NCBI GenBank assembly: GCA_963682175.1
Contig: OY821793.1
Location: 25,875,493-25,939,492, forward strand
Length of the DNA: 64,000 bases
From: Triglochin maritima
Lineage: Eukaryota; Streptophyta; Magnoliopsida; Alismatales; Juncaginaceae
Reading direction: 5' to 3'
Made by a program: the position numbers and the translations under genes. Under the pieces are notes generated by a model. The model did no database searches. It had not been told where the DNA came from and worked only from the letters and a program-made list of their open reading frames with translations. The number at the start of each line of letters is the position of its first letter. Position 1 is the first letter of the stretch. Below are positions 48,442-61,191 of this stretch, piece after piece.

Positions 48442-49350
48442 GTGGTTGGGCCGCCTAAAGACCACTTAGAAACTAGCTGTGGGGCTGGCCACATGCCACG
48501 CGTGGAGCTGGCCAAAGGCCACTCCGTCGCAACCCTGCAGGCCAACAGCAAATCGGCGGCGTCTCGAGCATCCGACCTACAAATCGAGCGTTCTAACTTG
48601 CATTACGTAGACAATTCATCCCTCTATCTGCCCCTAAAATTTCAGAGCAAACCCCAAGAATTCGGTGTCGCGCCTCCTCCAAGAAGACGTAGCTCCCTAC
48701 CAGCCACGCCCCCACATCATCAGCATTCTTCATCTCATCGCGCCTCTCCCTACATACATCTAAATCGGGCATTCTAAGAGGAGTTACCCATCCACTCCTC
48801 CTCACTATGTGCTCGGGTGCCCAAATATAGAGTAAGGCTCACCTAAGGTCCATCAGACCATTGCTTGGGACAAACGATGCGGCAACTTCCACTTTGCCCG
48901 CGGGCAACACCCATTGACTTCCAAACGCGTTTTGGAAGTGAATGGGGTAGGCAACAACAGTGGGAACCCAAGCATGGGCACGAGCAACGTCCCAAAGAAC
49001 TTTCCCCACGAGAAACCCCCATTCCCTTCCGGACGCGTTCGGAAGTGCACGGGAAGGCAACAACCTTGGGCAACCGAGCACGTCGAAGAGCAACGTCCAC
49101 AGGCACCTTGGTCTTTGCCCACGAGCAACCTCCATTTCACCTACAAGTGCGCTTTCACTTCCAAATGTGTTTTGGAAGCGAATGCCGCAGGCCACTGCCG
49201 CGAGCACACACTAGGACCTAGCGTGGCGCTGACATGCCAACTATGACAACACTAGGCTAGTGTCCATCGCCCGACCGCCAAATCACTCCGAGATGGGTGC
49301 GCCTCGTAGATAACGCGGATGGATATGTGGGGTCCTAAGTTCCATAAACC
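48442..49350 (+). repeat. monomer 54, type X, 909 bp
   Basis: Two single-base deletions (caaaccccaagaattcgg; aggtccatcagacc). Also gtcgcaacc, caacagcaaatc, ggcggcgtctcg, cgcctctccc, tagagtaagg, cccattgacttcc, ggaagtgaatgg and caacaacagtgg. The 3' end is Y type. Confidence 0.95.
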
Positions 49351-50261
49351 GTGGTTGGGCCGCCTAAAGACCACTTAGAAACTAGGTGTGGGGCTGGCCA
49401 CATGCCACGCGTGGAGCTGGCCAAAGGCCACTCCGTCGCCACCCTGCAGGCCAACACGAAATCGGCTGCGGCTCGAGCATCCGACCTCCAAATCGAGCGT
49501 TCTAACTTGCATTACGTATACAATACATCCCTGTATCAGCCCCTAAATTTTCAGAGCAAACGCCCAAGTATTCGGGGTCGCGCCTCCTCCAAGAAGACGT
49601 AGCTCCCTACCAGCCACGCCCCCACATCATCAGCATTCTTCATCTCATCGCCCCTCGCCCTACATACATCTAAATCGGGCATTCTAAGAGGAGTTACCCA
49701 TCCACTCCTCCTCACTATGTGCTCGGGTGCCCAAATATAGACTAAGGCTCACCTAAGGTGCACTCAGGCCATTGCTTGGGACAAACGATGCGGCAACTTC
49801 CACTTTGCCCGCGGGCAACACCCATGGGCTTAGAAACGCGTTTTGGAAGCGAATGGGGTAGGCAACAACCGTGGGAACCCAAGCATGGGCACGAGCAACG
49901 TCCCAAAGAACTTTCCCCACGAGAAACCCCCATTCCCTTCCGGACGCGTTCGGAAGTGCACGGGAAGGCAACAACCTTGGGCAACCGAGCACGTCGAAGA
50001 GCAACGTCCACAGGCACCTTGGTCTTTGCCCACGAGCAACCTCCATTTCACCTACAAGTGCGCTTTCACTTCCAAATGTGTTTTGGAAGCGAATGCCGCA
50101 GGCCACTGCCGCGAGCACACACTAGGACCTAGCGTGGCGCTGACATGCCAACTATGACAACACTAGGCTAGTGTCCATCGCCCGACCGCCAAATCACTCC
50201 GAGATGGGTGCGCCTCGTAGATAACGCGGATGGATATGTGGGGTCCTAAGTTCCATAAACC
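49351..50261 (+). repeat. monomer 55, type Y, 911 bp
   Basis: Diagnostic: cacgaaatc, ctgcggctcg, gtatacaatacatcc, ctgtatcagcc, cctaaattttc, cgcccctcg, aaggtgcactc, gcggcaacttcc, ccaaatgtg and ctaggacct. Confidence 0.95.
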
Positions 50262-51172
50262 GTGGTTGGGCCGCCTAAAGACCACTTAGAAACTAGGTGT
50301 GGGGCTGGCCACATGCCACGCGTGGAGCTGGCCAAAGGCCACTCCGTCGCCACCCTGCAGGCCAACACGAAATCGGCTGCGGCTCGAGCATCCGACCTCC
50401 AAATTGAGCGTTCTAACTTGCATTACGTATAAAATACATCCCTGTATCAGCCCCTAAATTTTCAGAGCAAACTCCCAAGTATTCGGGGTCGCGCCTCCTC
50501 CAAGAAGACGTAGCTCCCTACCAGCCACGCCCCCACATCATCAGCATTCTTCATCTCATCGCCCCTCGCCCTACATACATCTAAATCGGGCATTCTAAGA
50601 GGAGTTACCCATCCACTCCTCCTCACTATGTGCTCGGGTGCCCAAATATAGACTAAGGCTCACCTAAGGTCCACTCAGGCCATTGCTTGGGACAAACGAT
50701 GCGGCAACTTCCACTTTGCCCGCGGGCAACACCCATGGGCTTAGAAACGCGTTTTGGAAGCGAATGGGGTAGGCAACAACCGTGGGAACCCAAGCATGGG
50801 CACGAGCAACGTCCCAAAGAACTTTCCCCACGAGAAACCCCCATTCCCTTCCGGACGCGTTCGGAAGTGCACGGGAAGGCAACAACCTTGGGCAACCGAG
50901 CACGTCGAAGAGCAACGTCCACAGGCACCTTGGTCTTTGCCCACGAGCAACCTCCATTTCACCTACAAGTGCGCTTTCACTTCCAAATGTGTTTTGGAAG
51001 CGAATGCCGCAGGCCACTGCCGCGAGCACACACTAGGACCTAGCGTGGCGCTGACATGCCAACTATGACAACACTAGGCTAGTGTCCATCGCCCGACCGC
51101 CAAATCACTCCGAGATGGGTGCGCCTCGTAGATAACGCGGATGGATATGTGGGGTCCTAAGTTCCATAAACC
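50262..51172 (+). repeat. monomer 56, type Y', 911 bp
   Basis: As monomer 55 with caaattgagcg, gtataaaatac, caaactccc and the normal aaggtccactc. Confidence 0.95.
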
Positions 51173-52083
51173 GTGGTTGGGCCGCCTAAAGACCACTTAG
51201 AAACTAGGTGTGGGGCTGGCCACATGCCACGCGTGGAGCTGGCCAAAGGCCACTCCGTCGCCACCCTGCAGGCCAACACGAAATCGGCTGCGGCTCGAGC
51301 ATCCGACCTCCAAATCGAGCGTTCTAACTTGCATTACGTAGACAATTCATCCCTCTATCTGCCCCTAAAATTTCAGAGCAAATGCCCAAGTATTCGGGGT
51401 CGCGCCTCCTCCAAGAAGACGTAGCTCCCTACCAGCCACGCCCCCACATCATCAGCATTCTTCATCTCATCGCGCCTCGCCCTACATACATCTAAATCGG
51501 GCATTCTAAGAGGAGTTACCCATCCACTCCTCCTCACTATGTGCTCGGGTGCCCAAATATAGACTAAGGCTCACCTAAGGTCCACTCAGGCCATTGCTTG
51601 GGACAAACGATGCGGCAGCTTCCACTTTGCCCGCGGGCAACACCCATGGGCTTAGAAACGCGTTTTGGAAGCGAATGGGGTAGGCATCAACCGTGGGAAC
51701 CCAAGCATGGGCACGAGCAACGCCCCAAAGAACTTTCCCCACGAGAAACCCCCATTCCCTTCCGGACGCGTTCGGAAGTGCACGGGAAGGCAACAACCTT
51801 GGGCAACCGAGCACGTCGAAGAGCAACGTCCACAGGCACCTTGGTCTTTGCCCACGAGCAACCTCCATTTCACCTACAAGTGCGCTTTCACTTCCAAACG
51901 TGTTTTGGAAGCCAATGCCGCAGGCCACTGCCGTGAGCACACACTAGGCCCTAGCGTGGCGCTGACATGCCAACTATGACAACACTAGGCTAGTGTCCAT
52001 CGCCCGACCGCCAAATCACTCCGAGATGGGTGCGCCTCGTAGATAACGCGGATGGATATGTGGGGTCCTAAGTTCCATAAACC
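51173..52083 (+). repeat. monomer 57, type W', 911 bp
   Basis: Y-like start (cacgaaatc, ctgcggctcg) with the standard gtagacaattc. The 3' part is that of W (ggcatcaacc, ggaagccaatgcc, gccgtgagc) plus gcaacgcccc. Confidence 0.95.
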
Positions 52084-52992
52084 GTGGTTGGGCCGCCTAA
52101 AGACCACTTAGAAACTAGCTGTGGGGCTGGCCACATGCCACGCGTGGAGCTGGCCAAAGGCCACTCCGTCGCAACCCTGCAGGCCAACAGCAAATCGGCG
52201 GCGTCTCGAGCATCCGACCTCCAAATCGAGCGTTCTAACTTGCATTACGTAGACAATTCATCCCTCTATCTGCCCCTAAAATTTCAGAGCAAACCCCAAG
52301 AATTCGGTGTCGCGCCTCCTCCAAGAAGACGTAGCTCCCTACCAGCCACGCCCCCACATCATCAGCATTCTTCATCTCATCGCGCCTCTCCCTACATACA
52401 TCTAAATCGGGCATTCTAAGAGGAGTTACCCATCCACTCCTCCTCACTATGTGCTCGGGTGCCCAAATATAGAGTAAGGCTCACCTAAGGTCCATCAGAC
52501 CATTGCTTGGGACAAACGATGCGGCAACTTCCACTTTGCCCGCGGGCAACACCCATTGACTTCCAAACGCGTTTTGGAAGTGAATGGGGTAGGCAACAAC
52601 AGTGGGAACGCAAGCATGGGCACGAGCAACGTCCCAAAGAACTTTCCCCACGAGAAACCCCCATTCCCTTCCGGACGCGTTCGGAAGTGCACGGGAAGGC
52701 AACAACCTTGGGCAACCGAGCACGTCGAAGAGCAACGTCCACAGGCACCTTGGTCTTTGCCCACGAGCAACCTCCATTTCACCTACAAGTGCGCTTTCAC
52801 TGCCAAACGTGTTTTGGAAGCGAATGCCGCAGGCCACTGCCGCGAGCACACACTAGGCCCTAGCGTGGCGCTGACATGCCAACTATGACAACACTAGGCT
52901 AGTGTCCATCGCCCGACCGCCAAATCACTCCGCGATGGGTGCGCCTCGTAGATAATGCGGATGGATATGTGGGGTCCTAAGTTCCATAAACC
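52084..52992 (+). repeat. monomer 58, type X', 909 bp
   Basis: As monomer 54 with both deletions; differs by gacctccaaatc, gggaacgcaagc and a non-Y end (cactgccaaacg, ctaggccct, ctccgcgatgg, gataatgcgg). Confidence 0.95.
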
Positions 52993-53903
52993 GTGGTTGG
53001 GCCGCCTAAAGACCACTTAGAAACTAGGTGTGGGGCTGGCCACATGCCACGCGTGGAGCTGGCCAAAGGCCACTCCGTCGCCAACCTGCAGGCCAACACC
53101 AAATCGGCTGCGCCTCGAGCATCCGACCTCCGAATCGAGCGTTCTAACTTGTATTACGTAGACAATTCATCCCTCTATGTGACCCTAAAATTTCAGAATA
53201 AACGCCCAAGTATTCGGGGTCGCGCCTCCTCCAAGAAAACGTAGCTCCCTACCAGCCAAGCCCCCACATCATCAGCATTTTTCATCTCATCGCGCCTCGC
53301 CCTACATACATCTAAATCGGGCATTCTAAGAGGAGTTACCCATCCACTCCTCCTCACTATGTGCTCGTGTGCCCAAATATAGACTAAGGCTCACCTAAGG
53401 TCCACTCAGACCATTGCTTGGGACAAACGATGCGGCAACTTCCACTTTGCCCGTGGGCAACACCCATGGACTTCCAAACGCGTTTTGGAAGCGAATGGGG
53501 TAGGCAACAACCGTGGGAACCCAAGCACGGGCACGAGCAACGTCCCAAAGAACTTTCCCCACGAGAAACCCCCATTCCCTTCCGGACGCGTTCGGAAGTG
53601 CACGGGAAGGCAACAACCTTGGGCAACCGAGCACGTCGAAGAGCAACGTCCACAGGCACCTTGGTCTTTGCCCACGAGCAACCTCCATTTCACCTACAAG
53701 TGCGCTTTCACTTCCAAACGTGTTTTGGAAGCAAATGCCGCAGGCCACTGCCGTGAGCACACACTAGGCCCTAGCGTGGCGCTGACATGCCAACTATGAC
53801 AACACTAGGCTAGTGTCCATCGCCCGACCGCCAAATCACTCCGAGATGGGTGCGCCTCGTAGATAACGCGGATGGATATGTGGGGTCCTAAGTTCCATAA
53901 ACC
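52993..53903 (+). repeat. monomer 59, type Z, 911 bp
   Basis: Strongly divergent copy with many private changes: gccaacctgcagg, cctccgaatcg, cttgtattacg, ctatgtgaccc, cagaataaacg, aagaaaacg, ccaagcccccac, gcatttttcatc, gctcgtgtgcc, gcccgtgggc, agcacgggcacg and ggaagcaaatgcc. Confidence 0.95.
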
Positions 53904-54814
53904 GTGGTTGGGCCGCCTAAAGACCACTTAGAAACTAGGTGTGGGGCTGGCCACATGCCACGCGTGGAGCTGGCCAAAGGCCACTCCGTCGCCACCCTGC
54001 AGGCCAACACCAAATCGGCTGCGCCTCGAGCAGCCGACCTCCAAATCGAGCGTTCTAACTTGCATTACGTAGAAAATTCATCCCTCTATCTTCCCCTAAA
54101 ATTTCAGAGCAAACGCCCAAGTATTCGGGGTCGCGACTCCTCCAAGAAGACGTAGCTCCCTACCAGCCACGCCCCCACATCATCAGCATTCTTCATCTCA
54201 TCGCGCCTCGCCCTACATACATCTAAATCGGGCATTCTAAGAGGAGTTACCCATCCACTCCTCCTCACTATGTGCTCGGGTGCCCAAATATAGACTAAGG
54301 CTCACCTAAGGTCCACTCAGGCCATTGCTTGGGACAAACGATGAGGCAGCTTCCACTTTGCCCGCGGGCAACACCCATGGACTTCCAAACGCGTTTTGGA
54401 AGCGAATGGGGTAGGCAACAACCGTGGGAACCCAAGCATGGGCACGAGCAACGTCCCAAAGAACTTTCCCCACGAGAAACCCCCATTCCCTTCTGGACGC
54501 GTTCGGAAGTGCACGGGAAGGCAACAATCTTGGGCAACCGAGCACGTCGAAGAGGAACGTCCACAGGCACCTTGGTCTTTGCTCACGAGCAACCTCCATT
54601 TCACCTACAAGTGCGCTTTCACTTCCAAACGTGTTTTGGAAGCGAATGCCGCAGGCCACTGCCGCGAGCACACACTAGGCCCTAGCGTGGCGCTGACATG
54701 CCATCTATGACAACACTAGGCTAGTGTCCATCGCCCGACCGCCAAATCACTCCGAGATGGGTGCGCCTCGTAGATAACTCGGATGGATATGTGGGGTCCT
54801 AAGTTCCATAAACC
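53904..54814 (+). repeat. monomer 60, type AA, 911 bp
   Basis: Private: gagcagccgacc, ctatcttcccc, gtcgcgactcc, cttctggacg, gaggaacgtcc, tttgctcacg and gccatctatg, plus gataactcgg at its end. Sole copy with a change inside the conserved core (54528). Confidence 0.95.
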
Positions 54815-55725
54815 GTGGTTGGGCCGCCTAAAGACCACTTAGAAACTAGGTGTGGGGCTTGCCATATGCCATGCGTGGAGCTGGCCAAAGGCCACTCCGT
54901 CGCCACCCTGCAGGCCTACACCAAATCGGCTGCGCCTCGAGCATCCGACCTCCAAATCGAGCGTTCTAACTTGCATTACGTAGACAATTCATCCCTCTAT
55001 CTGCCCCTAAAATTTCAGAGCAAACGCCCAAGTATTCGGGGTCGCGCCTCCTCCAAGAAGACGTAGCTCCCTACCAGCCACGCCCCCACATCATCAGCAT
55101 TCTTCATCTCATCGCGCCTCGCCCTACATACATCTAAATCGGGCATTCTAAGAGGAGTTACCCATCGACTCCTCCTCACTATGTGCTCGGGTGCCCAAAT
55201 ATAGACTAAGGCTCACCTAAGGTCCACTCAGGCCATTGCTTGGGACAAACGATGCGGCAGCTTCCAATTTGCCCGCGGGCAACACCCATGGACTTCCAAA
55301 CGCGTTTTGGAAGCGAATGGGGTAGGCAACAACCGTGGGAACCCAAGCATGGGCACGAGAACCGTCCCAAAGAACTTTCCCCACGAGAAACCCCCATTCC
55401 CTTCCGGACGCGTTCGGAAGTGCACGGGAAGGCAACAACCTTGGGCAACCGAGCACGTCGAAGAGCAACGTCCACAAGCACCTTGGTCTTTGCCCACGAG
55501 CAACCTCCATTTCACCTACAAGTGCGCTTTCACTTCCAAACGTGTTTTGGAAGCGAATGCCGCAGGCCACTGCCGTGAGCACACACTAGGCCCCAGCGTG
55601 GCGCTGACATGCCAACAATGACAACACTAGGCTAGTGTCCATCGCCCGACCGCCAAATCTCTCCGAGATGGGTGCGCCTCGTAGATAACGCGGATGGATA
55701 TGTGGGATCCTAAGTTCCATAAACC
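54815..55725 (+). repeat. monomer 61, type BB, 911 bp
   Basis: 5' private: gggcttgccatatgcc, aggcctacacc. The 3' half founds the local amplification: cccatcgactcc, ttccaatttgcc, cgagaaccgtccc, cacaagcacc, gccaacaatg, aaatctctcc and gggatcc. Confidence 0.95.
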
Positions 55726-56636
55726 GTGGTTGGGCCGCCTAAAGACCACTTAGAAACTAGGAGTGGGGCTGGCCACATGCCACGCGTGGAGCTGGCCAAA
55801 GGCCACTCCGTCGCCACCCTGCAGGCCAACACCAAATCGGCTGCGCCTCGAGCATCCGACCTCCAAATCAAGCGTTCTCACTTGCATTACGTAGACAATT
55901 CATCCCTCTATCTGCCCCTAAAATTTCAGAGCAAACGCCCAAGTATTCGGGGTCGCGCCTCCTCCAAGAAGACGTAGCTCCCTACCAGCCACGCCCCCAC
56001 ATCATCAGCATTCTTCATCTCATCGCGCCTCGCCCTACATACATCTAAATCGGGCATTCTAAGAGGAGTTACCCATCGACTCCTCCTCACTATGTGCTCG
56101 GGTGCCCAAATATAGACTAAGGCTCACCTAAGGTCCACTCAGGCCATTGCTTGGGACAAACGATGCGGCAGCTTCCAATTTGCCCGCGGGCAACACCCAT
56201 GGACTTCCAAACGCGTTTTGGAAGCGAATGGGGTAGGCAACAACCGTGGGAACCCAAGCATGGGCACGAGAACCGTCCCAAAGAACTTTCCCCACGAGAA
56301 ACCCCCATTCCCTTCCGGACGCGTTCGGAAGTGCACGGGAAGGCAACAACCTTGGGCAACCGAGCACGTCGAAGAGCAACGTCCACAAGCACCTTGGTCT
56401 TTGCCCACGAGCAACCTCCATTTCACCTACAAGTGCGCTTTCACTTCCAAACGTGTTTTGGAAGCGAATGCCGCAGGCCACTGCCGTGAGCACACACTAG
56501 GCCCCAGCGTGGCGCTGACATGCCAACAATGACAACACTAGGCTAGTGTCCATCGCCCGACCGCCAAATCTCTCCGAGATGGGTGCGCCTCGTAGATAAC
56601 GCGGATGGATATGTGGGATCCTAAGTTCCATAAACC
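55726..56636 (+). repeat. monomer 62, type BB, 911 bp
   Basis: Adds ctaggagtgg, caaatcaagcg and gttctcacttgc to the BB 3' set. Confidence 0.95.
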
Positions 56637-57547
56637 GTGGTTGGGCCGCCTAAAGACCACTTAGAAACTAGGAGTGGGGCTGGCCACATGCCACGCGTGG
56701 AGCTGGCCAAAGGCCACTCCGTCGCCACCCTGCAGGCCAACACCAAATCGGCTGCGCCTCGAGCATCCGACCTCCAAATCAAGCGTTCTCACTTGCATTA
56801 CGTAGAAAATTCATCCCTCTATCTGCCCCTAAAATTTCAGAGCAAACGCCCAAGTATTCGGGGTCGCGCCTCCTCCAAGAACACGTAGCTCCCTACCAGC
56901 CACGCCCCCACATCATCAGCATTCTTCATCTCATCGCGCCTCGCCCTACATACATCTAAATCGGGCATTCTAAGAGGAGTTACCCATCGACTCCTCCTCA
57001 CTATGTGCTCGGGTGCCCAAATATAGACTAAGGCTCACCTAAGGTCCACTCAGGCCATTGCTTGGGACAAACGATGCGGCAGCTTCCAATTTGCCCGCGG
57101 GCAACACCCATGGACTTCCAAACGCGTTTTGGAAGCGAATGGGGTAGGCAACAACCGTGGGAACCCAAGCATGGGCACGAGAACCGTCCCAAAGAACTTT
57201 CCCCACGAGAAACCCCCATTCCCTTCCGGACGCGTTCGGAAGTGCACGGGAAGGCAACAACCTTGGGCAACCGAGCACGTCGAAGAGCAACGTCCACAAG
57301 CACCTTGGTCTTTGCCCACGAGCAACCTCCATTTCACCTACAAGTGCGCTTTCACTTCCAAACGTGTTTTGGAAGCGAATGCCGCAGGCCACTGCCGTGA
57401 GCACACACTAGGCCCCAGCGTGGCGCTGACATGCCAACAATGACAACACTAGGCTAGTGTCCATCGCCCGACCGCCAAATCTCTCCGAGATGGGTGCGCC
57501 TCGTAGATAACGCGGATGGATATGTGGGATCCTAAGTTCCATAAACC
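56637..57547 (+). repeat. monomer 63, type BB, 911 bp
   Basis: As monomer 62 apart from gtagaaaatt and aagaacacg. Confidence 0.95.
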
Positions 57548-58458
57548 GTGGTTGGGCCGCCTAAAGACCACTTAGAAACTAGGAGTGGGGCTGGCCACAT
57601 GCCACGCGTGGAGCTGGCCAAAGGCCACTCCGTCGCCACCCTGCAGGCCAACACCAAATCGGCTGCGCCTCGAGCATCCGACCTCCAACTCAAGCGTTCT
57701 CACTTGCATTACGTAGAAAATTCATCCCTCTATCTGCCCCTAAAATTTCAGAGCAAACGCCCAAGTATTCGGGGTCGCGCCTCCTCCAAGAACACGTAGC
57801 TCCCTACCAGCCACGCCCCCACATCATCAGCATTCTTCATCTCATCGCGCCTCGCCCTACATACATCTAAATCGGGCATTCTAAGAGGAGTTACCCATCG
57901 ACTCCTCCTCACTATGTGCTCGGGTGCCCAAATATAGACTAAGGCTCACCTAAGGTCCACTCAGGCCATTGCTTGGGACAAACGATGCGGCAGCTTCCAC
58001 TTTGCCCGCGGGCAACACCCATGGACTTCCAAACGCGTTTTGGAAGCGAATGGGGTAGGCAACAACCGTGGGAACCCAAGCATGGGCACGAGAACCGTCC
58101 CAAAGAACTTTCCCCACGAGAAACCCCCATTCCCTTCCGGACGCGTTCGGAAGTGCACGGGAAGGCAACAACCTTGGGCAACCGAGCACGTCGAAGAGCA
58201 ACGTCCACAGGCACCTTGGTCTTTGCCCACGAGCAACCTCCATTTCACCTACAAGTGCGCTTTCACTTCCAAACGTGTTTTGGAAGCGAATGCCGCAGGC
58301 CACTGCCGTGAGCACACACTAGGCCCCAGCGTGGCGCTGACATGCCAACTATGACAACACTAGGCTAGTGTCCATCGCCCGACCGCCAAATCACTCCGAG
58401 ATGGGTGCGCCTCGTAGATAACGCGGATGGATATGTGGGATCCTAAGTTCCATAAACC
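57548..58458 (+). repeat. monomer 64, type CC, 911 bp
   Basis: BB-like with ctccaactcaag; reverts to ttccactttgcc, cacaggcacc, gccaactatg and aaatcactcc while keeping cgagaaccgtccc and cccatcgactcc. Confidence 0.95.
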
Positions 58459-59369
58459 GTGGTTGGGCCACCTAAAGACCACTTAGAAACTAGGAGTGGG
58501 GCTGGCCACATGCCACGCGTGGAGCTGGCCAAAGGCCACTCCGTCGCCACCCTGCAGGCCAACACCAAATCGGCTGCGCCTCGAGCATCCGACCTCCAAA
58601 TCGAGCGTTCTCACTTGCATTACGTAGACAATTCATCCCTCTATCTGCCCCTAAATTTTCAGAGCAAATGCAAAAGTATTCGGGGTCGCGCCTCCTCCAA
58701 GAATACGTAGCTCCCTACCAGCCACGCCCCCACATCATCAGCATTCTTCATCTCATCGCGCCTCGCCCTACATACATCTAAATCGGGCATTCTAAGAGGA
58801 GTTACCCATCCACTCCTCCTCACTATGTGCTCGGGTGCCCAAATATAGACTAAGGCTCACCTAAGGTCCACTCAGGCCATTGCTTGGGACAAACGATGCG
58901 GCAGCTTCCACTTTGCCCGCGGGCAACACCCATGGACTTCCAAACGCGTTTTGGAAGCGAATGGGGTAGGCAACAACCGTGGGAACCCAAGCATGGGCAC
59001 GAGCAACGTCCCAAAGAACTTTCCCCACGAGAAACCCCCATTCCCTTCCGGACGCGTTCGGAAGTGCACGGGAAGGCAACAACCTTGGGCAACCGAGCAC
59101 GTCGAAGAGCAACGTCCACATGCACCTTGGTCTTTGCCCACGAGCAACCTCCATTTCACCTACAAGTGCACTTTCACTTCAAAACCTTTTTTGGAAGCGA
59201 ATGCCGCAGGCCACTGCCGTGAGCACACACTAGGCCCCAGCGCGGCGCTGACATGCCAACTATGACAACACTAGGCTAGTGTCCATCGCCCGACCGCCAA
59301 ATCACTCCGAGATGGGTGCGCCTCGTAGATAACGCGGATGGATATGTGGGATCCTAAGTTCCATAAACC
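58459..59369 (+). repeat. monomer 65, type DD, 911 bp
   Basis: Diagnostic: gggccacct, cctaaattttc, caaatgcaaaag, aagaatacg, cacatgcacc, gtgcactttc, cttcaaaacctttttt and cagcgcggcgc. Confidence 0.95.
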
Positions 59370-60280
59370 GTGGTTGGGCCACCTAAAGACCACTTAGAAA
59401 CTAGGAGTGGGGCTGGCCACATGCCACGCGTGGAGCTGGCCAAAGGCCACTCCGTCGCCACCCTGCAGGCCAACACCAAATCGGCTGCGCCTCGAGCATC
59501 CGACCTCCAAATCGAGCGTTCTCACTTGCATTACGTAGACAATTCATCCCTCTATCTGCCCCTAAAATTTCAGAGCAAATGCAAAAGTATTCGGGGTCGC
59601 GCCTCCTCCAAGAATACGTAGCTCCCTACCAGCCACGCCCCCACATCATCAGCATTCTTCATCTCATCGCGCCTCGCCCTACATACATCTAAATCGGGCA
59701 TTCTAAGAGGAGTTACCCATCCACTCCTCCTCACTATGTGCTCGGGTGCCCAAATATAGACTAAGGCTCACCTAAGGTCCACTCAGGCCATTGCTTGGGA
59801 CAAACGATGCGGCAGCTTCCACTTTGCCCGCGGGCAACACCCATGGACTTCCAAACGCGTTTTGGAAGCGAATGGGGTAGGCAACAACCGTGGGAACCCA
59901 AGCATGGGCACGAGCAACGTCCCAAAGAACTTTCCCCACGAGAAACCCCCATTCCCTTCCGGACGCGTTCGGAAGTGCACGGGAAGGCAACAACCTTGGG
60001 CAACCGAGCACGTCGAAGAGCAACGTCCACATGCACCTTGGTCTTTGCCCACGAGCAACCTCCATTTCACCTACAAGTGCACTTTCACTTCAAAACCTTT
60101 TTTGGAAGCGAATGCCGCAGGCCACTGCCGCGAGCACACACTAGGCCCCAGCGTGGCGCTGACATGCCAACTATGACAACACTAGGCTAGTGTCCATCGC
60201 CCGACCGCCAAATCACTCCGAGATGGGTGCGCCTCGTAGATAACGCGGATGGATATGTGGGATCCTAAGTTCCATAAACC
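59370..60280 (+). repeat. monomer 66, type DD, 911 bp
   Basis: As monomer 65 with cctaaaattt, gccgcgagc and cagcgtggcgc. Confidence 0.95.
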
Positions 60281-61191
60281 GTGGTTGGGCCACCTAAAGA
60301 CCACTTAGAAACTAGGAGTGGGGCTGGCCACATGCCACGCGTGGAGCTGGCCAAAGGCCACTCCGTCGCCACCCTGCAGGCCAACACCAAATCGGCTGCG
60401 CCTCGAGCATCCGACCTCCAAATCGAGCGTTCTCACTTGCATTACGTAGACAATTCATCCCTCTATCTGCCCCTAAAATTTCAGAGCAAATGCAAAAGTA
60501 TTCGGGGTCGCGCCTCCTCCAAGAACACGTAGCTCCCTACCAGCCACGCCCCCACATCATCAGCATTCTTCATCTCATCGCGCCTCACCCTACATACATC
60601 TAAATCGGGCATTCTAAGAGGAGTTACCCATCGACTCCTCCTCACTATGTGCTCGGGTGCCCAAATATAGACTAAGGCTCACCTAAGGTCCACTCAGGCC
60701 ATTGCTTGGGACAAACGATGCGGCAGCTTCCACTTTGCCCGCGGGCAACACCCATGGACTTCCAAACGCGTTTTGGAAGCGAATGGGGTAGGCAACAACC
60801 GTGGGAACCCAAGCATGGGCACGAGAACCGTCCCAAAGAACTTTCCCCACGAGAAACCCCCATTCCCTTCCGGACGCGTTCGGAAGTGCACGGGAAGGCA
60901 ACAACCTTGGGCAACCGAGCACGTCGAAGAGCAACGTCCACAGGCACCTTGGTCTTTGCCCACGAGCAACCTCCATTTCACCTACAAGTGCGCTTTCACT
61001 TCCAAACGTGTTTTGGAAGCGAATGCCGCAGGCCACTGCCGTGAGCACACACTAGGCCCCAGCGTGGCGCTGACATGCCAACTATGACAACACTAGGCTA
61101 GTGTCCATCGCCCGACCGCCAAATCACTCCGAGATGGGTGCGCCTCGTAGATAACGCGGATGGATATGTGGGATCCTAAGTTCCATAAACC
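60281..61191 (+). repeat. monomer 67, DD/CC mosaic, 911 bp
   Basis: 5' half as monomer 66 (gggccacct, caaatgcaaaag). From aagaacacg onward as monomer 64 (cccatcgactcc, cgagaaccgtccc, gccgtgagc). Private gcctcaccc. Confidence 0.94.

Larger units (their letters stand above)
47764..52801 (+). repeat. duplicated W-X segment containing the 909-bp monomer, offset 3642
   Basis: Bases 47764-49159 match 51406-52801 with about three substitutions seen. Both copies carry the distinctive X monomer with two one-base deletions (caaaccccaagaattcgg and aggtccatcagacc). Two Y monomers lie between the copies. Confidence 0.85.
54815..58458 (+). repeat. recent 911-bp tandem amplification (BB-type monomers)
   Basis: Monomers 61-63 share the private set cccatcgactcc, ttccaatttgcc, cgagaaccgtccc, cacaagcacc, ccccagcg, gccaacaatg and aaatctctcc. 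Monomers 62 and 63 differ at only two sites that I see. Monomer 64 keeps part of the set. Confidence 0.85.
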
